Positions 34,991-46,646 of a stretch of 64,000 bases of DNA are shown one piece after another. The notes beneath the pieces were generated by a model, which was not told the origin of the DNA, did no database searches, and was given only the letters and a program-made list of their open reading frames with translations. The DNA comes from Cryptomeria japonica. Taxonomy: Eukaryota; Streptophyta; Pinopsida; Cupressales; Cupressaceae. Position numbers and translations under genes: made by a program. Positions within the stretch are counted from its first letter, which is position 1. Every line of letters begins with the position of its first letter. The stretch is from the NCBI RefSeq assembly GCF_030272615.1, contig NC_081405.1, positions 312,584,235 through 312,648,234 of the forward strand, written 5' to 3'.

Positions 34991-35590
34991 GTTAGATTTG
35001 TGTGTATGTTGTCATTGATGTCAAACCCTGTGATCGGTTAGGATTAGATTTAGCATATTGAGTAGCAGTGGAAGACAAGTATGTATATGATGATGAGTAA
35101 AAGTGGAAGATAGGTATGTATGCGACATTGAATAGCAAAGTATGTATGGATTATTGCAATTGTTTTCGAAAGATTCTTTTCTTTGGAATCTAGTGTTTTG
35201 CTAGTCATGGTTGAGTTTTTCCTTTGGTATCAGGTGTTGGTATTAGTTGTGACAATTGAAATGCTATCCAAATGTTTGTATATGTTTGTATTGCAACATA
35301 ATCTATGAATTCTATGCTCCAGAATCTATGGTATTCGTATCATGAAGATGAAAATCATTATGCTTGGAACTCGTGTCTATGGGTCCACCAAACTTTTGTT
35401 TTGGTAATTGAAGCGTGTGTTCTAGTAATTAAAAAGGAAGCGTGTAGAAGTTTAGTGAAGGTCGACTTGGTTACCCTATTTTGGTCAAGACATATTTGAG
35501 TAGCATGTTGATTCGAGCAATGTATTATATGTATAAACCTTTTATGCTTGACCGACATATTATCTTGGTGTATGTGCTTACCAATATATA
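34991..35590 (+). repeat. Right LTR of the 30862-35590 element, truncated
   Basis: Matches the first half of the left LTR up to GTGTATGTGCTTA, where it runs into an expanded TA/CA microsatellite and unrelated DNA. The missing half includes the LTR end, so no target-site duplication can be read. Confidence 0.8.
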
Positions 35591-35674
35591 TGTACATATA
35601 TATACATATATATATGTATACACATATATATACATACACATATATGTATATATATACATACACACATATATATT
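35586..35674. repeat. (TA)n/(CA)n microsatellite
   Basis: About 90 bp of alternating TATA, CATA and CACA, beginning exactly where homology to the left LTR stops. In the left LTR the same place holds a simple (TA)9. Confidence 0.9.
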
Positions 35675-36480
35675 GCGGTGCCCAAACTTTTGGGCAAAAA
35701 CGCAACAACAATTTTTTTTTAATAACACTAAATTACTTGTGATCTACGTTCAGTTAGATGTGATAGTTCACTTAGTTTCACTAAAAGATATCTTAAATGT
35801 CAATTTAATTGGGTCTCTAATGCGAGCAATAAAATATTATTCCAAGAGTTGAAAAACATTTAATTTACTTTAAAAATAATTTCCAATTAATTATATTTCA
35901 ATTTCCTTTTAATTTACTAATAACACCCATTGTTAATCTAAGTTGATTAGATTATTCCAATAATGCCAAACCAACTTTAATATTAATTAATTCACCCAAT
36001 AGCAATCTACAATTTTAACTACATTTAGTGTTAATATTATTTCCTTTTATTATTTAAATAATTCCATAATCTATTAAATTAATATTAATACAAATTCATT
36101 GTATTAATATTAATTAATTGAGCAAATAAATATAAAGTTCCAAAACATCATTACAATAATTAAATCATTAATAATGTTTCCTAGTAAATATATCTTCCAT
36201 TATTGAAAACTAATCCCCCTGAAAACTTAAATAATCATTTTCATCACCAACAATTAAAATACCCCCATAAATTTAAAATCTCTTGAACATTACAATCAAT
36301 TATATCCTCCTATATGCAATTTAAACCCCTTTTACAAAATAAAACATCCATCTAATTATTTTCCCATAAAACACTTTTTATATTCTACCCTTTATTGGTT
36401 AACCCTATTTAGAGTTTTTTTTATAAACATATCTATCTTTCTCCTTTTTTTCTATTTATCTGTAACCAAAGTTAGGGTTT
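35675..36480. other. Very AT-rich intergenic DNA
   Basis: No coding features; mostly ATTAATT-type sequence. Confidence 0.6.
36077..36115. repeat. Perfect 17-bp inverted repeat with 5-base loop
   Basis: AATTAATATTAATACAA (36077-36093), loop ATTCA, then its exact complement (36099-36115). Could extrude as a hairpin; low complexity lowers its significance. Confidence 0.8.
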
Positions 36481-36589
36481 AATATTTTATTTTATTTTTT
36501 GTTGCAGGGTGATTTTTATGGCGGAGGGCATGTACAGGGGCGGCAATACTACACAGGCGGCGAGAGTTGTTCATGACGACGATGGAGAT

Positions 36590-36780
36590 GAGGGGAGGGG
36601 TGGTGACCACCACCCATAGCACAGAGGGAACCCCCCTGTGCTTGTGGGGATGACCCCCCCATAGGCACGGAGCCTCGGCTTCACGACTGTGGGGTGGCCT
36701 CTCCACAGTCGCAGGGGAGTACCCCACAACTGTGGGTGGCCATGGCCACCATAGATCGACCCTTCGCCCCCCCCGAAGGT
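36590..36780. other. GC-rich cluster of short perfect hairpins
   Basis: In a strongly AT-rich setting this 190-bp island contains GCACAG/CTGTGC (36619-36624, 36636-36641), CGACTGTGG/CCACAGTCG (36684-36692, 36703-36711), the palindrome GGTGGCCATGGCCACC (36735-36750), and CCTTCG/CGAAGG around a C-run (36761-36766, 36774-36779). It is preceded at about 36506 by TTTTTTGTTGCAG, which resembles a splice acceptor. No protein domain is recognisable on either strand. Confidence 0.65.
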
Positions 36781-37399
36781 TATAAATTTTTTTGATATAA
36801 TTTTTTTTTGATATAATTTTTTTTTTTTTGTATATATATATATATATTGAATAAACACATGTTTAACTATGAAGTTCCTTTTCTATGTAATTTTCATTCT
36901 GTGATTTCTTTCTTAAACAAAAGATAGTAAGTAAAATGAGATAAAAATGAATGTATTAAAATATAAGTATTTTCCCTTTTGTTTTTAAAATTGATATAGT
37001 CTAAATGTGGAAATCTAACTTTCTCTAACTATCTAGCTAATAAACTTTAATGCAGATCTGAACGTAACTAGATTTTCAAATAAATTAATAAAGTTCAACA
37101 AATGTTTCTTTTCTTTCCCACACTAGCTAGAACAAGAATGCAGTAATATAGATGCTAATAACCTTTTTTAAAAAAAAAAAACTGAAACTAATTTCCATTA
37201 TCATGTTTATTTAACCTTTTACAAATTTTGAATAAAATAAACAACAAGCAACCATAATACTCTTTACAACAACAAATAAGAATATTATTTGAATGCTTCT
37301 TTTACTTCAATCTAATGAATAAACAAAACATGAATTAAATACATCTTTCTTTCTTTTCTAGAAATACATTGTCCCCAAGGAAATATATGAACCCTTCCT

Positions 37400-39529
37400 T
37401 CTTTACATTTTTATTGAAAATGACTAAATACAGTAAGAAGATTTAAATATGAAAATGAACAAAGGAGTGCACTTTCAGCACAGTTTAAACACCACTCTAG
37501 AAGGGTATCTTTTTTCCATCCTCTAAATAAGTTGTAGACCGGCAATAAAACTTTGGTTGTGACCATGGAGGATTACCTCCCAACTTAGGCCTACTATAGG
37601 CCATCCCCGAGCTAGGAGAACCAAGAACCAAACGGGTAACACACACACTCAAAACACAAATATAAAGGAAACCAAATTTTACAAGAAAACATCTCAACAA
37701 TGAACTCTCAACCCAAGACTTGCACATAGTCAGCAACTAACTCAAAATAATCAGGTGAAGGTGGACCAATTATCTAAAGGGAGAACTGCATTTAAACCAT
37801 TGTTAACCAAATGCCTTCACAAGGATAAAAAAAAATCCATTTACTTGGTCTCTCACATGACCAAAACAATCCTTATGACTCCCAAGACTTCAAACCAAAC
37901 TCCCCTTATGACCCTCATATGTTATATATAAAAAACAAATACTAGCAAGGCTCTTAAACCTTGTTTATCTCTCTCTTCCAAGAAGAGACTCTAAACCCTT
38001 AGACTATCCTAAAACCCTCCACCCCAAGACTACTCTTCTCTCCCAAGGGTGAGTTTAGTCTTGACTCCCATGTTCAAACAACAAGAAAAATCCAAAGGAA
38101 ACCAACTAAAAACAATTCAAAAACATAGTTTCAAGAACATAGAAACACATTCATCTCACAACAAATTTAGATTTTACCATTACATAACATGAAAGCAACT
38201 TGTTTATTTGGAAGGATTAACACCAACCTTTACTCCTGCTATGGAATGCATGTTGTAGAAGAGTTTCCCAATTCCCTTACAATCTCCTTAGCCAAAATTC
38301 TACTTTAAAATTCTAAATCCAATACTAAAACTTGTCTCCAAGATTGGAGAGTGGGTGATCAAAGTCCGAAGTTTGAAAATCTCACCTATGTAAGCTCTCC
38401 TCACACTTTCCAACTTCCTTGGAAAGGATGCGAGTTCTCATAGGTTGGTCTTCCCAACCTCTTACATCGTTTCTAGAAATAGAAATTGAAAAGGATGGTT
38501 GCAAGATGGGGAAGTGCACCTAAACACCAAAAAGGAAGGTTGTCTACTCAAGAGTTAATCTTCTAAAAGTTCAATTTTCGTCCATCTTGGAAAACCCACT
38601 TTTGAGGTAACTTTATAGTCACATGTGAGTGGTCACATGGCTTAAAATGAACCTTACCCATAGGTATATCATATGGGCCTTCAAAAGCGACCTAAACTCA
38701 ACCCTAGGAGTTAGTTTGACCCCCCCAAAACCCACCTAAAGTTTGTCTACGGGTCAAATTTGATTTGACCAAACTAATGGCTCTCTAACCAAGTTATCTT
38801 TTGGGACCAGAACAAGATATTTGAAAATGTGTTGGGTTACACACTTTCCCTCCCAAGGACATGTCATTTGCCAACTCACACACATCACAAGTGTCAAGTG
38901 ACACCATAAAATACACATCACAAAATACACTTAGCATGTCCTTTTTGGGATAAATAAAATTATGAACTTACACTCAAGCATCACTATTACGAAATTAAAT
39001 ACATCACATATGAGGTATTGTCTCTCCGAATAGACAAACTTTGGCTTTACTATTTCACATAGGTTTGGTCTTAGTTCTCCGTGTATTTCCATGGTCACAT
39101 GGATTAATTTCTTGCACATCTCATTTCACACATCAGTAATCTAAAAGCACATGCGTATGTAAGTATATGAAAGGAAATACATGTTAGACACATAACATCC
39201 ATTTCACAACATCTCATTGATCCAAATCAAAGAGCAATAGAGATAGCATCCAATTAACATTTTTCCTAGCAAATCCATATGAAATCAATTACTCAATTGC
39301 ATAATCATAAGCATCATATAAATCAATTTTCCATAAGATATGTATAAATGTATCATATCATCATCACATAAGTACTGAAATCAACGTAAGATGAAATACA
39401 TGATATCCAATGATATCATATCACCTGTCAAATAATATCTAAATTCATAATGCATCAAAATAGTGTATCAAATAATAAGTCTAACATGAAAATAAAAGTG
39501 CTATGACGGGCTTGGGGTAGGGCCTCACA
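37400..39529 (-). repeat. 3' LTR of the chromovirus (left boundary not resolved)
   Basis: On the minus strand the LTR begins TGTGAGGCCCTACCCC at 39529, right after the purine tract AGAAGGGGGGG (39530-39540). The sequence to the left is non-coding and LTR-like, but there is no second copy in the window to fix the other end. The start given is only a guess. Confidence 0.5.
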
Positions 39530-39538
39530 CCCCCCCTT

Positions 39539-42400
39539 CTAGGCATGAACTTCCTCCTCGAATTCATAAAAAAGATGGGGGTACTTAGATCTCATCTGTG
39601 CTGTGTCCTCCCATGATGCTGTAACCTCGTAATAACAATCCCACTAGACCCTAACCTGGTTTAGATCTCGCCTCAAAGAGCTAGTATCTAGCGAGCCAAA
39701 ATGTGAATGGGCTCCAAAGCCAACTACCCATTCAAATCCACCTGCAAGATATCCCAATATAGAATATGAGACTCATTATAAATATACTTCCTCAGTACAG
39801 ACACATGAAACAAATTGTGGATGCATGACAAGCTAGGTGGCAAATCTAAATGATATGCAATTGGTCCTATCCTCTCAAGGATCTCAAATGGTCCAACAAA
39901 GTGAGATGTGAGATTAGAACCCTTTCCATAATGGATTGGACTCTTATGTGGTCGCATCCTCAAGAAAACTCTATCTCCAACCATGTAGCTACGATCTATC
40001 CTCTTCATATCTGCATACTTCTTCTATCTATCCCGAGCCTCTCTAAGGAACTATCTAATCAAATCCAGCTGTTGCTCCATATCTCAAACTAATTCGGAAC
40101 CAATAGCTACTGTATCCTCAATACGATCCCAACTCAAAGGTGTCCTACAAGGTCTGCTATACAATGCCTTAAAAGGTGGCATCCCTAAGGAAGTGTGATG
40201 CCCATTGCTATAGGAAAACTCTACCAAGTGAAGATACTCTTCCCATCTAGTTTGATGATCCATGATATATGTATGGAGCATATCTTCCAATACCTAGTTC
40301 ACCCTCTTTGTCTATCCATCCATTTCTGAATGATCGGCTATGCTAAAGTTGAGTTTGGTACCCAATGTTGGCTGTAATGCATTCCAAAAGGAAGAAGTAA
40401 AGAGGGAATCCCTGTCTGAAATGATCTTGTGTGGAATTCCATGAAGTCTGACAATATCCCACAAGAACACTTGTGCCACTGGTGGTGCTGCGAAAGTAGT
40501 TTGAACTGGTGAGAAGTGAGCTACTTTGGTCAACTTGTCAATTATCACCATGATGGCAAGATGACATAGGGAGATGAATGATGAAATCCATCGAAATTGT
40601 ATCCCACTTCCACTTTGGTATCACATGAGACTGGAGAAACCTCTTGGATGGCAGTGCTCTACGTTAACTCTTTGGTACTAAAGGCATCGAGATACTAATT
40701 GTACAATGAGTTGCCACATACTCGGCCAGTGATACAACTGTCTCAAATTCGCATGCATCTTCTTAACCTTGGGATGTGCTACATAAGGTGCTCTATGGGC
40801 CTCAATCACAATGAAATCATGCAATCTCGGAAAAAGGTACATAAATGTGCCCTCTATGGCATAGTAGTCCATCAGACTCCAATGAATAATCTACATATTT
40901 CCCTTCTAGGGCCCCCTGAGATCACACTACCTAACACACCTCTAAATACCACTCATCCTTAGACAAGTCCTGCAATATATGATCTCTTAAATCTGTATCT
41001 ATAGATATGGAGTATATCTCATGACGTCTCATACTCAAAGAATCCACAACTACTTTCTTTTTCCCCTTGATATAGTGAACATCAAAATCATACTCACACA
41101 AGAACTCCATCCATCTCATATGATGAGCATTAAGGTTAGGTTGAGTAAATATGTACTGCAAGCTCTGATGATCAGAATGAAGCTCAAAACGATGTCCTAA
41201 AAGTAAGTGTCTCCATCTCACTAGTGCATTCACCACTGCTGCAAGCTCAAGATCATTAGTAGAGTAGTTAAGCTTGTGAGTCTTAAGTTTCCTAGAGTCA
41301 TATGCAATAGCTCGACCATCCTGCATAAGGAATTCTTCCAAACCATCCAAGGAAGCATATGTGCATACCACAAAAATAGGTTGAGGGATCTGGCACAAAA
41401 AGAATAGGTGTGCTAATAAGTTCCTTTTTGAGTTCCTGAAAGGCCCTCTCGCACTTTTCTATCCACTCAATTTTCTTTCCCTTTCATTGAAGAGACATGA
41501 TAGGGTGTACAACCCTAGATAACCCCTCAACAAAACGTCTATAATATCCTACTAAGCCCATGAAACTCCTGACCTTTGTCACACTGGTTGGCACTAGCCA
41601 ATTCATAATAATTTTAATATTCAATGGGTCCACTGAGATCCCATCTCTTGATATGACATGCCCCAAACATCGGACCTTTGAATGGAAGAAAGCACATTTA
41701 GACAAGCTACCATACAACTAATTCTCTCTCAAACATTATAATACCTATCGCAAGTGTTCTTCATGCTCTTCCTCATTTTGAGAATATATCTATATATTAT
41801 CAAGGAACACAATCACAAACCTATCTAGGAAGGTGTGGAATACACCATTCATGAGACTCATGAATACAACTGGAGCATTCGTAAGGCCAAAAGGTACCAC
41901 TATCAACTCATAGTGGCCATACCTAGTTTGGAAAGCAGTTTTGTGAATATTACGTTCCACTATCCTCAACTAATGATATCCTGATTTCAGATCTATCTTT
42001 GACAACACTTTGGCATCCTGTAATTGATCAAATAAGTCATCGATCTTGGGAAATGGATATCGGTTCTTGATAGTTACTTTGTTTAACTATCGGTAATCCA
42101 TACATAATAGTAGGGATCCGTCCTTCTTCTTTACGAAGATGACTGGTGTGCCCCAAGGGGAGACGCTTGGATGAATGTGTCTTTTCTCTAAAAGTTCCTC
42201 AAGCTACATTTTGAGCTCATTAAGCTCATTAGTGGTCATTCTATAAGATTATCTTGAAAATGGCTCAACTCTTGTACAAGATCTATATAAAAATCAACCT
42301 CTCTATTAGGTGGCATACCAAGTAGCTCGAAAGGAAAGATGTCTACAAATTCCTTTAGAATAGGATGATTGTCAAGTGAGGGTTCCTTCTCATCCTCTTC
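39539..42400 (-). pseudogene. Ty3/gypsy chromovirus pol, decayed and 5'-truncated
   Basis: This is the polyprotein of an LTR retrotransposon that copies RNA to DNA and integrates it. Going down the minus strand: a pre-RT segment (FVDIFPFELLGMPPNREVDF, near 42350-42290), reverse transcriptase (about 42190-41484; [35 protein letters not shown]), RNase H (41398-41000; LHSDHQSLQYIF), the HHCC region (about 40870-40680), integrase core (40560-40084), integrase C-terminus (40008-39724) and a chromodomain tail (YEVTASWEDTAQMRSKYPHL, about 39640-39575) ending at TAG (complement of 39539-39541). The terminal chromodomain places it in the chromovirus group. The reverse transcriptase metal-binding motif reads LDN followed by a stop (about 41785), and many other stops and frameshifts occur. 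Gag and protease are not present. Confidence 0.88.
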
Positions 42401-42605
42401 TCTTCTGTCACTAATAGTTGTTGGATCTCAAATCAACAGATTGGATAAGTTCTAAGGTTACGCCGAATCCTATCTTCGAACCTTCCAATTGATTTGGCCA
42501 ACTTATGGAGTGAACCAATTAGGTTGCTAACTCCCTCACTTTAGGCCCTGCAGAACCTAGGCGGGTGTACCTACTCACCAACCAGTTCTCCAAATTGATG
42601 CTTTT

Positions 42606-43815
42606 TGTAGCGTCGTAAAATTGTGACACTTGCAATTTCGACTGCATTTGGGTCTTCACGATGGCGGCGCAATGTTGAACCTGAATGGAGACCCCGAAAC
42701 CTATTTACGACATCAAAAACTGCATCTTTCTGCACCTTGGCCTGATCCTCCTTGCACCCTGCTGTCCCGGGAGGTGGGACCATGGCACCTAGCACCCTGG
42801 TCCCTCAGGACCATGGTGCCCAGCGCCCTGGTCCCTGGCCCTATTTTGGGCCCGGTCTCTTGTTGGGCATCAGGTCTTCAAGTTTGCAATTTGGAAAATA
42901 ATGCTCCTAGGTCGGCCTAAGGTCAGAAAAATCAGTCTCCTAACCCTAATTGACAAGTATATAAACTACATTTCCCCTCACGGAGGGAGGGAAAAAACAT
43001 ATATGTGCAAGAGGCGGAAGCGATAGGCAAACATTCAAACATTCAAACATTCAAGCATTCAAGCATTCCTTCAAGCAATTGAGCATTCTAGGTCTCCATT
43101 CAAGGCTAGGTGTTGCATTCAAGACAAGGATTCAACCATTGAAGAGGAGATCACTTACAACATACAACATACAAAATCATTACACCTTCGCATGTAAGAA
43201 TACATTACATTAATTGATTACATTACAAACATTTACATTTACAACATTCTCATTTCTTGGTTAATTCCAAAACCGGGGTTTGACCTGAAGGCAAACCCCT
43301 AATCCCTAACCCCCCAATCATCCTCTCTTTTCTATGTGTAGGTTGCAAGTACGCGACTGTAATTGAAGATCTGGAATCCTTGTGCAGAGACGAACAGATC
43401 CCCCTTCGTTTCGTGATTTTTCGGAGGACCGTGTGCACTCCGGGCGCCATCGTCCCGTCAACTTTTGCTCAAACTTGCAGGACAACATCGTCTCGACATT
43501 TTACTGCTAATTTCAGGTCCGTAGCTTCGTCCCGTGTCTCTATCTCCATCTACAAGCAAATCTTTCCTACTTTTACATACACTCCTAGTTCAATCCTTCT
43601 ATCTGCATTCTTTACAAAAGAGGGTATCCTTGCTGTCTCAACCCTTGAAACTCATTTAGAATTCAATCTTGCATTGTGTGGGATTGGATCTTGTGAGTTT
43701 CAACCCCTCTTTTGAATGTAAAGTCTCTCCTAAGTGAAAACCGTCAATCCTAGTGACCTCCTTTCTCTTTCCTTGGAGTGGGGGAACACCTAGGGTTCGA
43801 TTTTCCGCTTTACAC
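42606..43815 (+). mobile_element. Solo LTR, 1210 bp, with CTTTT target-site duplication
   Basis: The sequence begins TGTAGCGTCG and ends CCGCTTTACA, flanked on both sides by CTTTT (42601-42605 and 43816-43820). A plus-strand TATA box (TATATAAA, 42958-42965) is followed by CATTCAAA/G short repeats (about 43030-43070). The block at 43258-43290 recurs, inverted, at 4850-4895. No primer site or internal region follows, so the element was reduced by LTR-LTR recombination. It sits at the truncated 5' side of the chromovirus. Small reading frames inside it are not coding. Confidence 0.85.
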
Positions 43816-43820
43816 TTTTT

Positions 43821-44790
43821 ATAGCAGATTGCACATTGTATCTTCTACCTTTGTTGTTTATCTCAAAGTTGCATATATCTCTGGGATAAATCATCTTACT
43901 GTTTCAATTTAACTCTTTCTTCAATCTAATTATTTTTTACTCCCACTAAACAAAATTTAGAAGGGTAGCTGGATAATATTATAAGATCATATTTAATAAC
44001 TGACCAGTACCTTACCTTGATTGGGCCACAGAGTCAATTGCCTTTTGGGAACTCACATATAACTCTTATGAGATAATTTTTCAACCCTCAATTTGTAGTG
44101 GGTCTGTCAGCTGTCCTCTCCTTGAGTGTTTCAAAGTAGACTGTATTAACTTTAATTTTCTCAATTGAATTTAACTTTCATTCACGAAATATAAATAGAG
44201 CAATGACTGAAGCAACACAAACGTTCAAAATCAACATGTTATTTTGCCAAATTAAAACTAAATTCATCAACCTCCCACACCAGAGAATTAAAGCAACCTT
44301 GTCAATTTGCTGGCAATATTACAGAGAATAGATACCAAAAAATAATCTTAATCCGTAGACTTGCACAGTGAAAGCATGATTAATTAAATTATTTTATTTA
44401 TTTGCGTAATGTTTGTAGAATAAATATTCATGGTACAAAATGTATAATATGTGTTACATATGATTTTCTCCTCATGTCTGTATTGTGAAATCTCAATCTT
44501 CTTATTCCTCCCTTGTGGTTTTCTAATATTACATATACATAATACATATTAGGGTTACATCCATTTACTTTACTCATCATGTCTCTTCACTAATCAAATG
44601 TCTTCAATTGATTAAAATAATTAATTTTAATCACCTTAATTCTTCATGCTTCATAAACTATCCTTTTAGTGTTGGAAATCTTCACATTTTACCTTCATAA
44701 AACTATTCACTTTCTGGATGATATCTCTTTCTATGAAAACTTTCATTGGCCCTTTCTGTACTTGAAAATAAAACATTAGAAAATAATATT
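43821..44790. other. Intergenic, no gene seen
   Basis: AT-rich sequence between the solo LTR and the large Tat element. The last five bases before the LTR, ATATT (44786-44790), would be the left target-site duplication of the Tat element; the right one is outside the window. Confidence 0.5.
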
Positions 44791-46215
44791 TGTATGCGGG
44801 AAAAGCGGGTCGATAGAACTCAAAATGTGAAAAATGGAGCTCTATGGAGCTTTGCTCACACACCCACAGGACTTCTTGGTGCAAGCTATGGAGTAATGAA
44901 GTATCACTCAGCTTCCCAAGGTTGGTCCCATGGTTCTCTATCTTGCACGGTCCCTCAAACCAATGTTTTTGCTCTCAGATCACTGAGCAAAATGGTTTAG
45001 GGATGGCAAATGCAAGAACGAGGGATGCTTTTTGTTGGTTTTAATATGAGATGCATCCTAAGCTATGCATGATTCTAGAAATGCAATAAACTAACTATAA
45101 GATGACAAGGTTAGTAAACAAACTATCCTAGCATACCATATTAGTTCAATGATTTAAGCTAATGATAATAGAAAGTATTCTAAACATGCATATTTAGACT
45201 AATTTCTATCTAAAAGAGAGGCTAAAATGATGAGCATATATGAAATGAAAGCTTGAATGTATTTGAACATAAGTGTGATACTACAAACTTGGATGATCTC
45301 CCAAAATGGAGGAATGAGGGCTCTATTTATAGCAAAAAAAGGGCAATGGATGGCCAGGATTGAAAGGTTTAATCAAGGGCCAAGTTTGAAAGTTGGGAAT
45401 CCATGTTTGCAATTTGCACCAATGAAATGATGACAAATGTCAACATAGGGTTGGGTTGAGTGAAGGGGTTGGAGACATTAAATGCCTGAGAAGACCTCAT
45501 GGTCATCTAGAGATAAGGGTTAAACTTAAGTTAGGCTTACCCATTGGATTAAGAGTTAATCCAAGGATAAACTCTTGTGCAAATGATTAAGAAATAATCA
45601 AGGTCAAAGCATTAAAGGCTTGATGAGACCCTTGGGTTGGATGAAGGTTAAGTTAGGCAAAAAGTCTCTAACCATGTAAGAGGGTTGAATTAACCATTAA
45701 TGGTTTGGGAGACTTTGGAAAATTAAGTGGTTGAAGACTTGAAGCCTTTAATGGTTATCAAAGACATTAAGGGTTTGATAAGTGACTTCCCTTTGCTTAG
45801 GGATGTGACAAAGTTTATAAGATGGGTTAGGCTAATTAGAAGCAATTAGAAGAGTCTAGAGGGGATTAGAAATAAGTTTCAGGATGCAAGTGGGAGATGT
45901 AGGAAAATGCAAGTGGATGGAGGGATAATAGGATTTAATTGAAATAAAGTTAATTTAATTCAATTTGGTTGTAATTTGGGGAAATTAAATAAATTAGATT
46001 TATTCAATTTAGGATAACTATTTAATTAAATTTGAATTTAATTAAAAGTGGATAGAGGGGATTTAATTGAATAAAATGATTTATTCATTAAATGGGTATA
46101 GTGAATTTAATTGAGTAATCTACTTAATTAAATAGAGGAATGTGGGTAATTTAATTAAATTGGATTTAATTAAATAGAGAAATGATAATAAAATATTCAT
46201 TTAGGAATATGGTCA

Positions 46216-46223
46216 TTTTTATA
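46216..46223 (-). promoter_or_regulatory. TATA-like motif, minus strand (candidate retroelement promoter)
   Basis: The minus strand reads ACGTATAAAAATGACC. Its position within the LTR and its direction suit the start of the element's genomic RNA, with about 1.4 kb of R-U5 downstream. Prediction from motif only. Confidence 0.4.
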
Positions 46224-46565
46224 CGTCTACATTTTGCCCCTCTTTGAAGTGACGTGTGTGCACATGTTATTTCAAAGAAAATGATGTTTTATCGTGATTT
46301 ATGATCAAATGAAATTTTTGTGTTGCTCTTATGATTTGCAAGTCATGCCCCAGATTTGATTTGATGTGTGATGCCCTCTTGGGAGATGAATCAATATTTT
46401 GAAAATTTTGATTGGATTTAATGATTTGTGTGTGGTATGTATGATTTTGTCTATGTGAAATGTTGAAATTGATTCATCTCCTGATAATGTCCATTGTGTA
46501 GGGTATAAGGGAGACCGCGAGCAAATTACATGCCCGGTTCCCTAACCCTAATTCCATTTTCCTCC

Positions 46566-46572
46566 TATAAAA
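46566..46572 (+). promoter_or_regulatory. TATA box, plus strand (candidate promoter of the antisense PMD gene)
   Basis: CCTCCTATAAAAGGGG, a near-ideal plant TATA context, lies 81 bp upstream of the ATG at 46647 and is conserved in the other LTR (63488 onward, TATAAAAAGGG). It points away from the minus-strand motif at 46216-46223. Confidence 0.6.
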
Positions 46573-46646
46573 GGGGAAAAGGGCTTTGATTTGATTCATT
46601 TGTGCATTGTTGACTGTTGAGAAAGAGAATTTGGAGAGAAGTCAAA

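Larger units (their letters stand above)
30862..35590 (+). mobile_element. Non-autonomous LTR retrotransposon (LARD-like) with Gag-like and unknown ORFs
   Basis: The left LTR (30862-32058) is followed by TGGTATCAGAGC at 32061-32072, an initiator-tRNA-Met primer site. A partial right LTR begins at 34991, preceded by the purine tract CAAAGGAGGA. Between them are a coiled-coil plus zinc-knuckle Gag-like relic and a longer unrecognised ORF set. No protease, integrase, reverse transcriptase or RNase H motif is visible, so the element would have depended on a helper. Confidence 0.8.

Noticed and set aside
35358-35852. Tyr/Ile-rich frames on both strands
   Set aside because: Produced by the TA/CA microsatellite.
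36479-36858. Gly/Pro/His-rich minus-strand frames over the GC-rich island
   Set aside because: No domain, no start context; composition comes from the hairpin-rich DNA.
44746-45044. Open frames in the left LTR that recur in the right LTR (61717-61967) with near-identical peptides
   Set aside because: Conservation is explained by LTR identity. Two overlapping frames are equally conserved, so there is no sign of coding selection.
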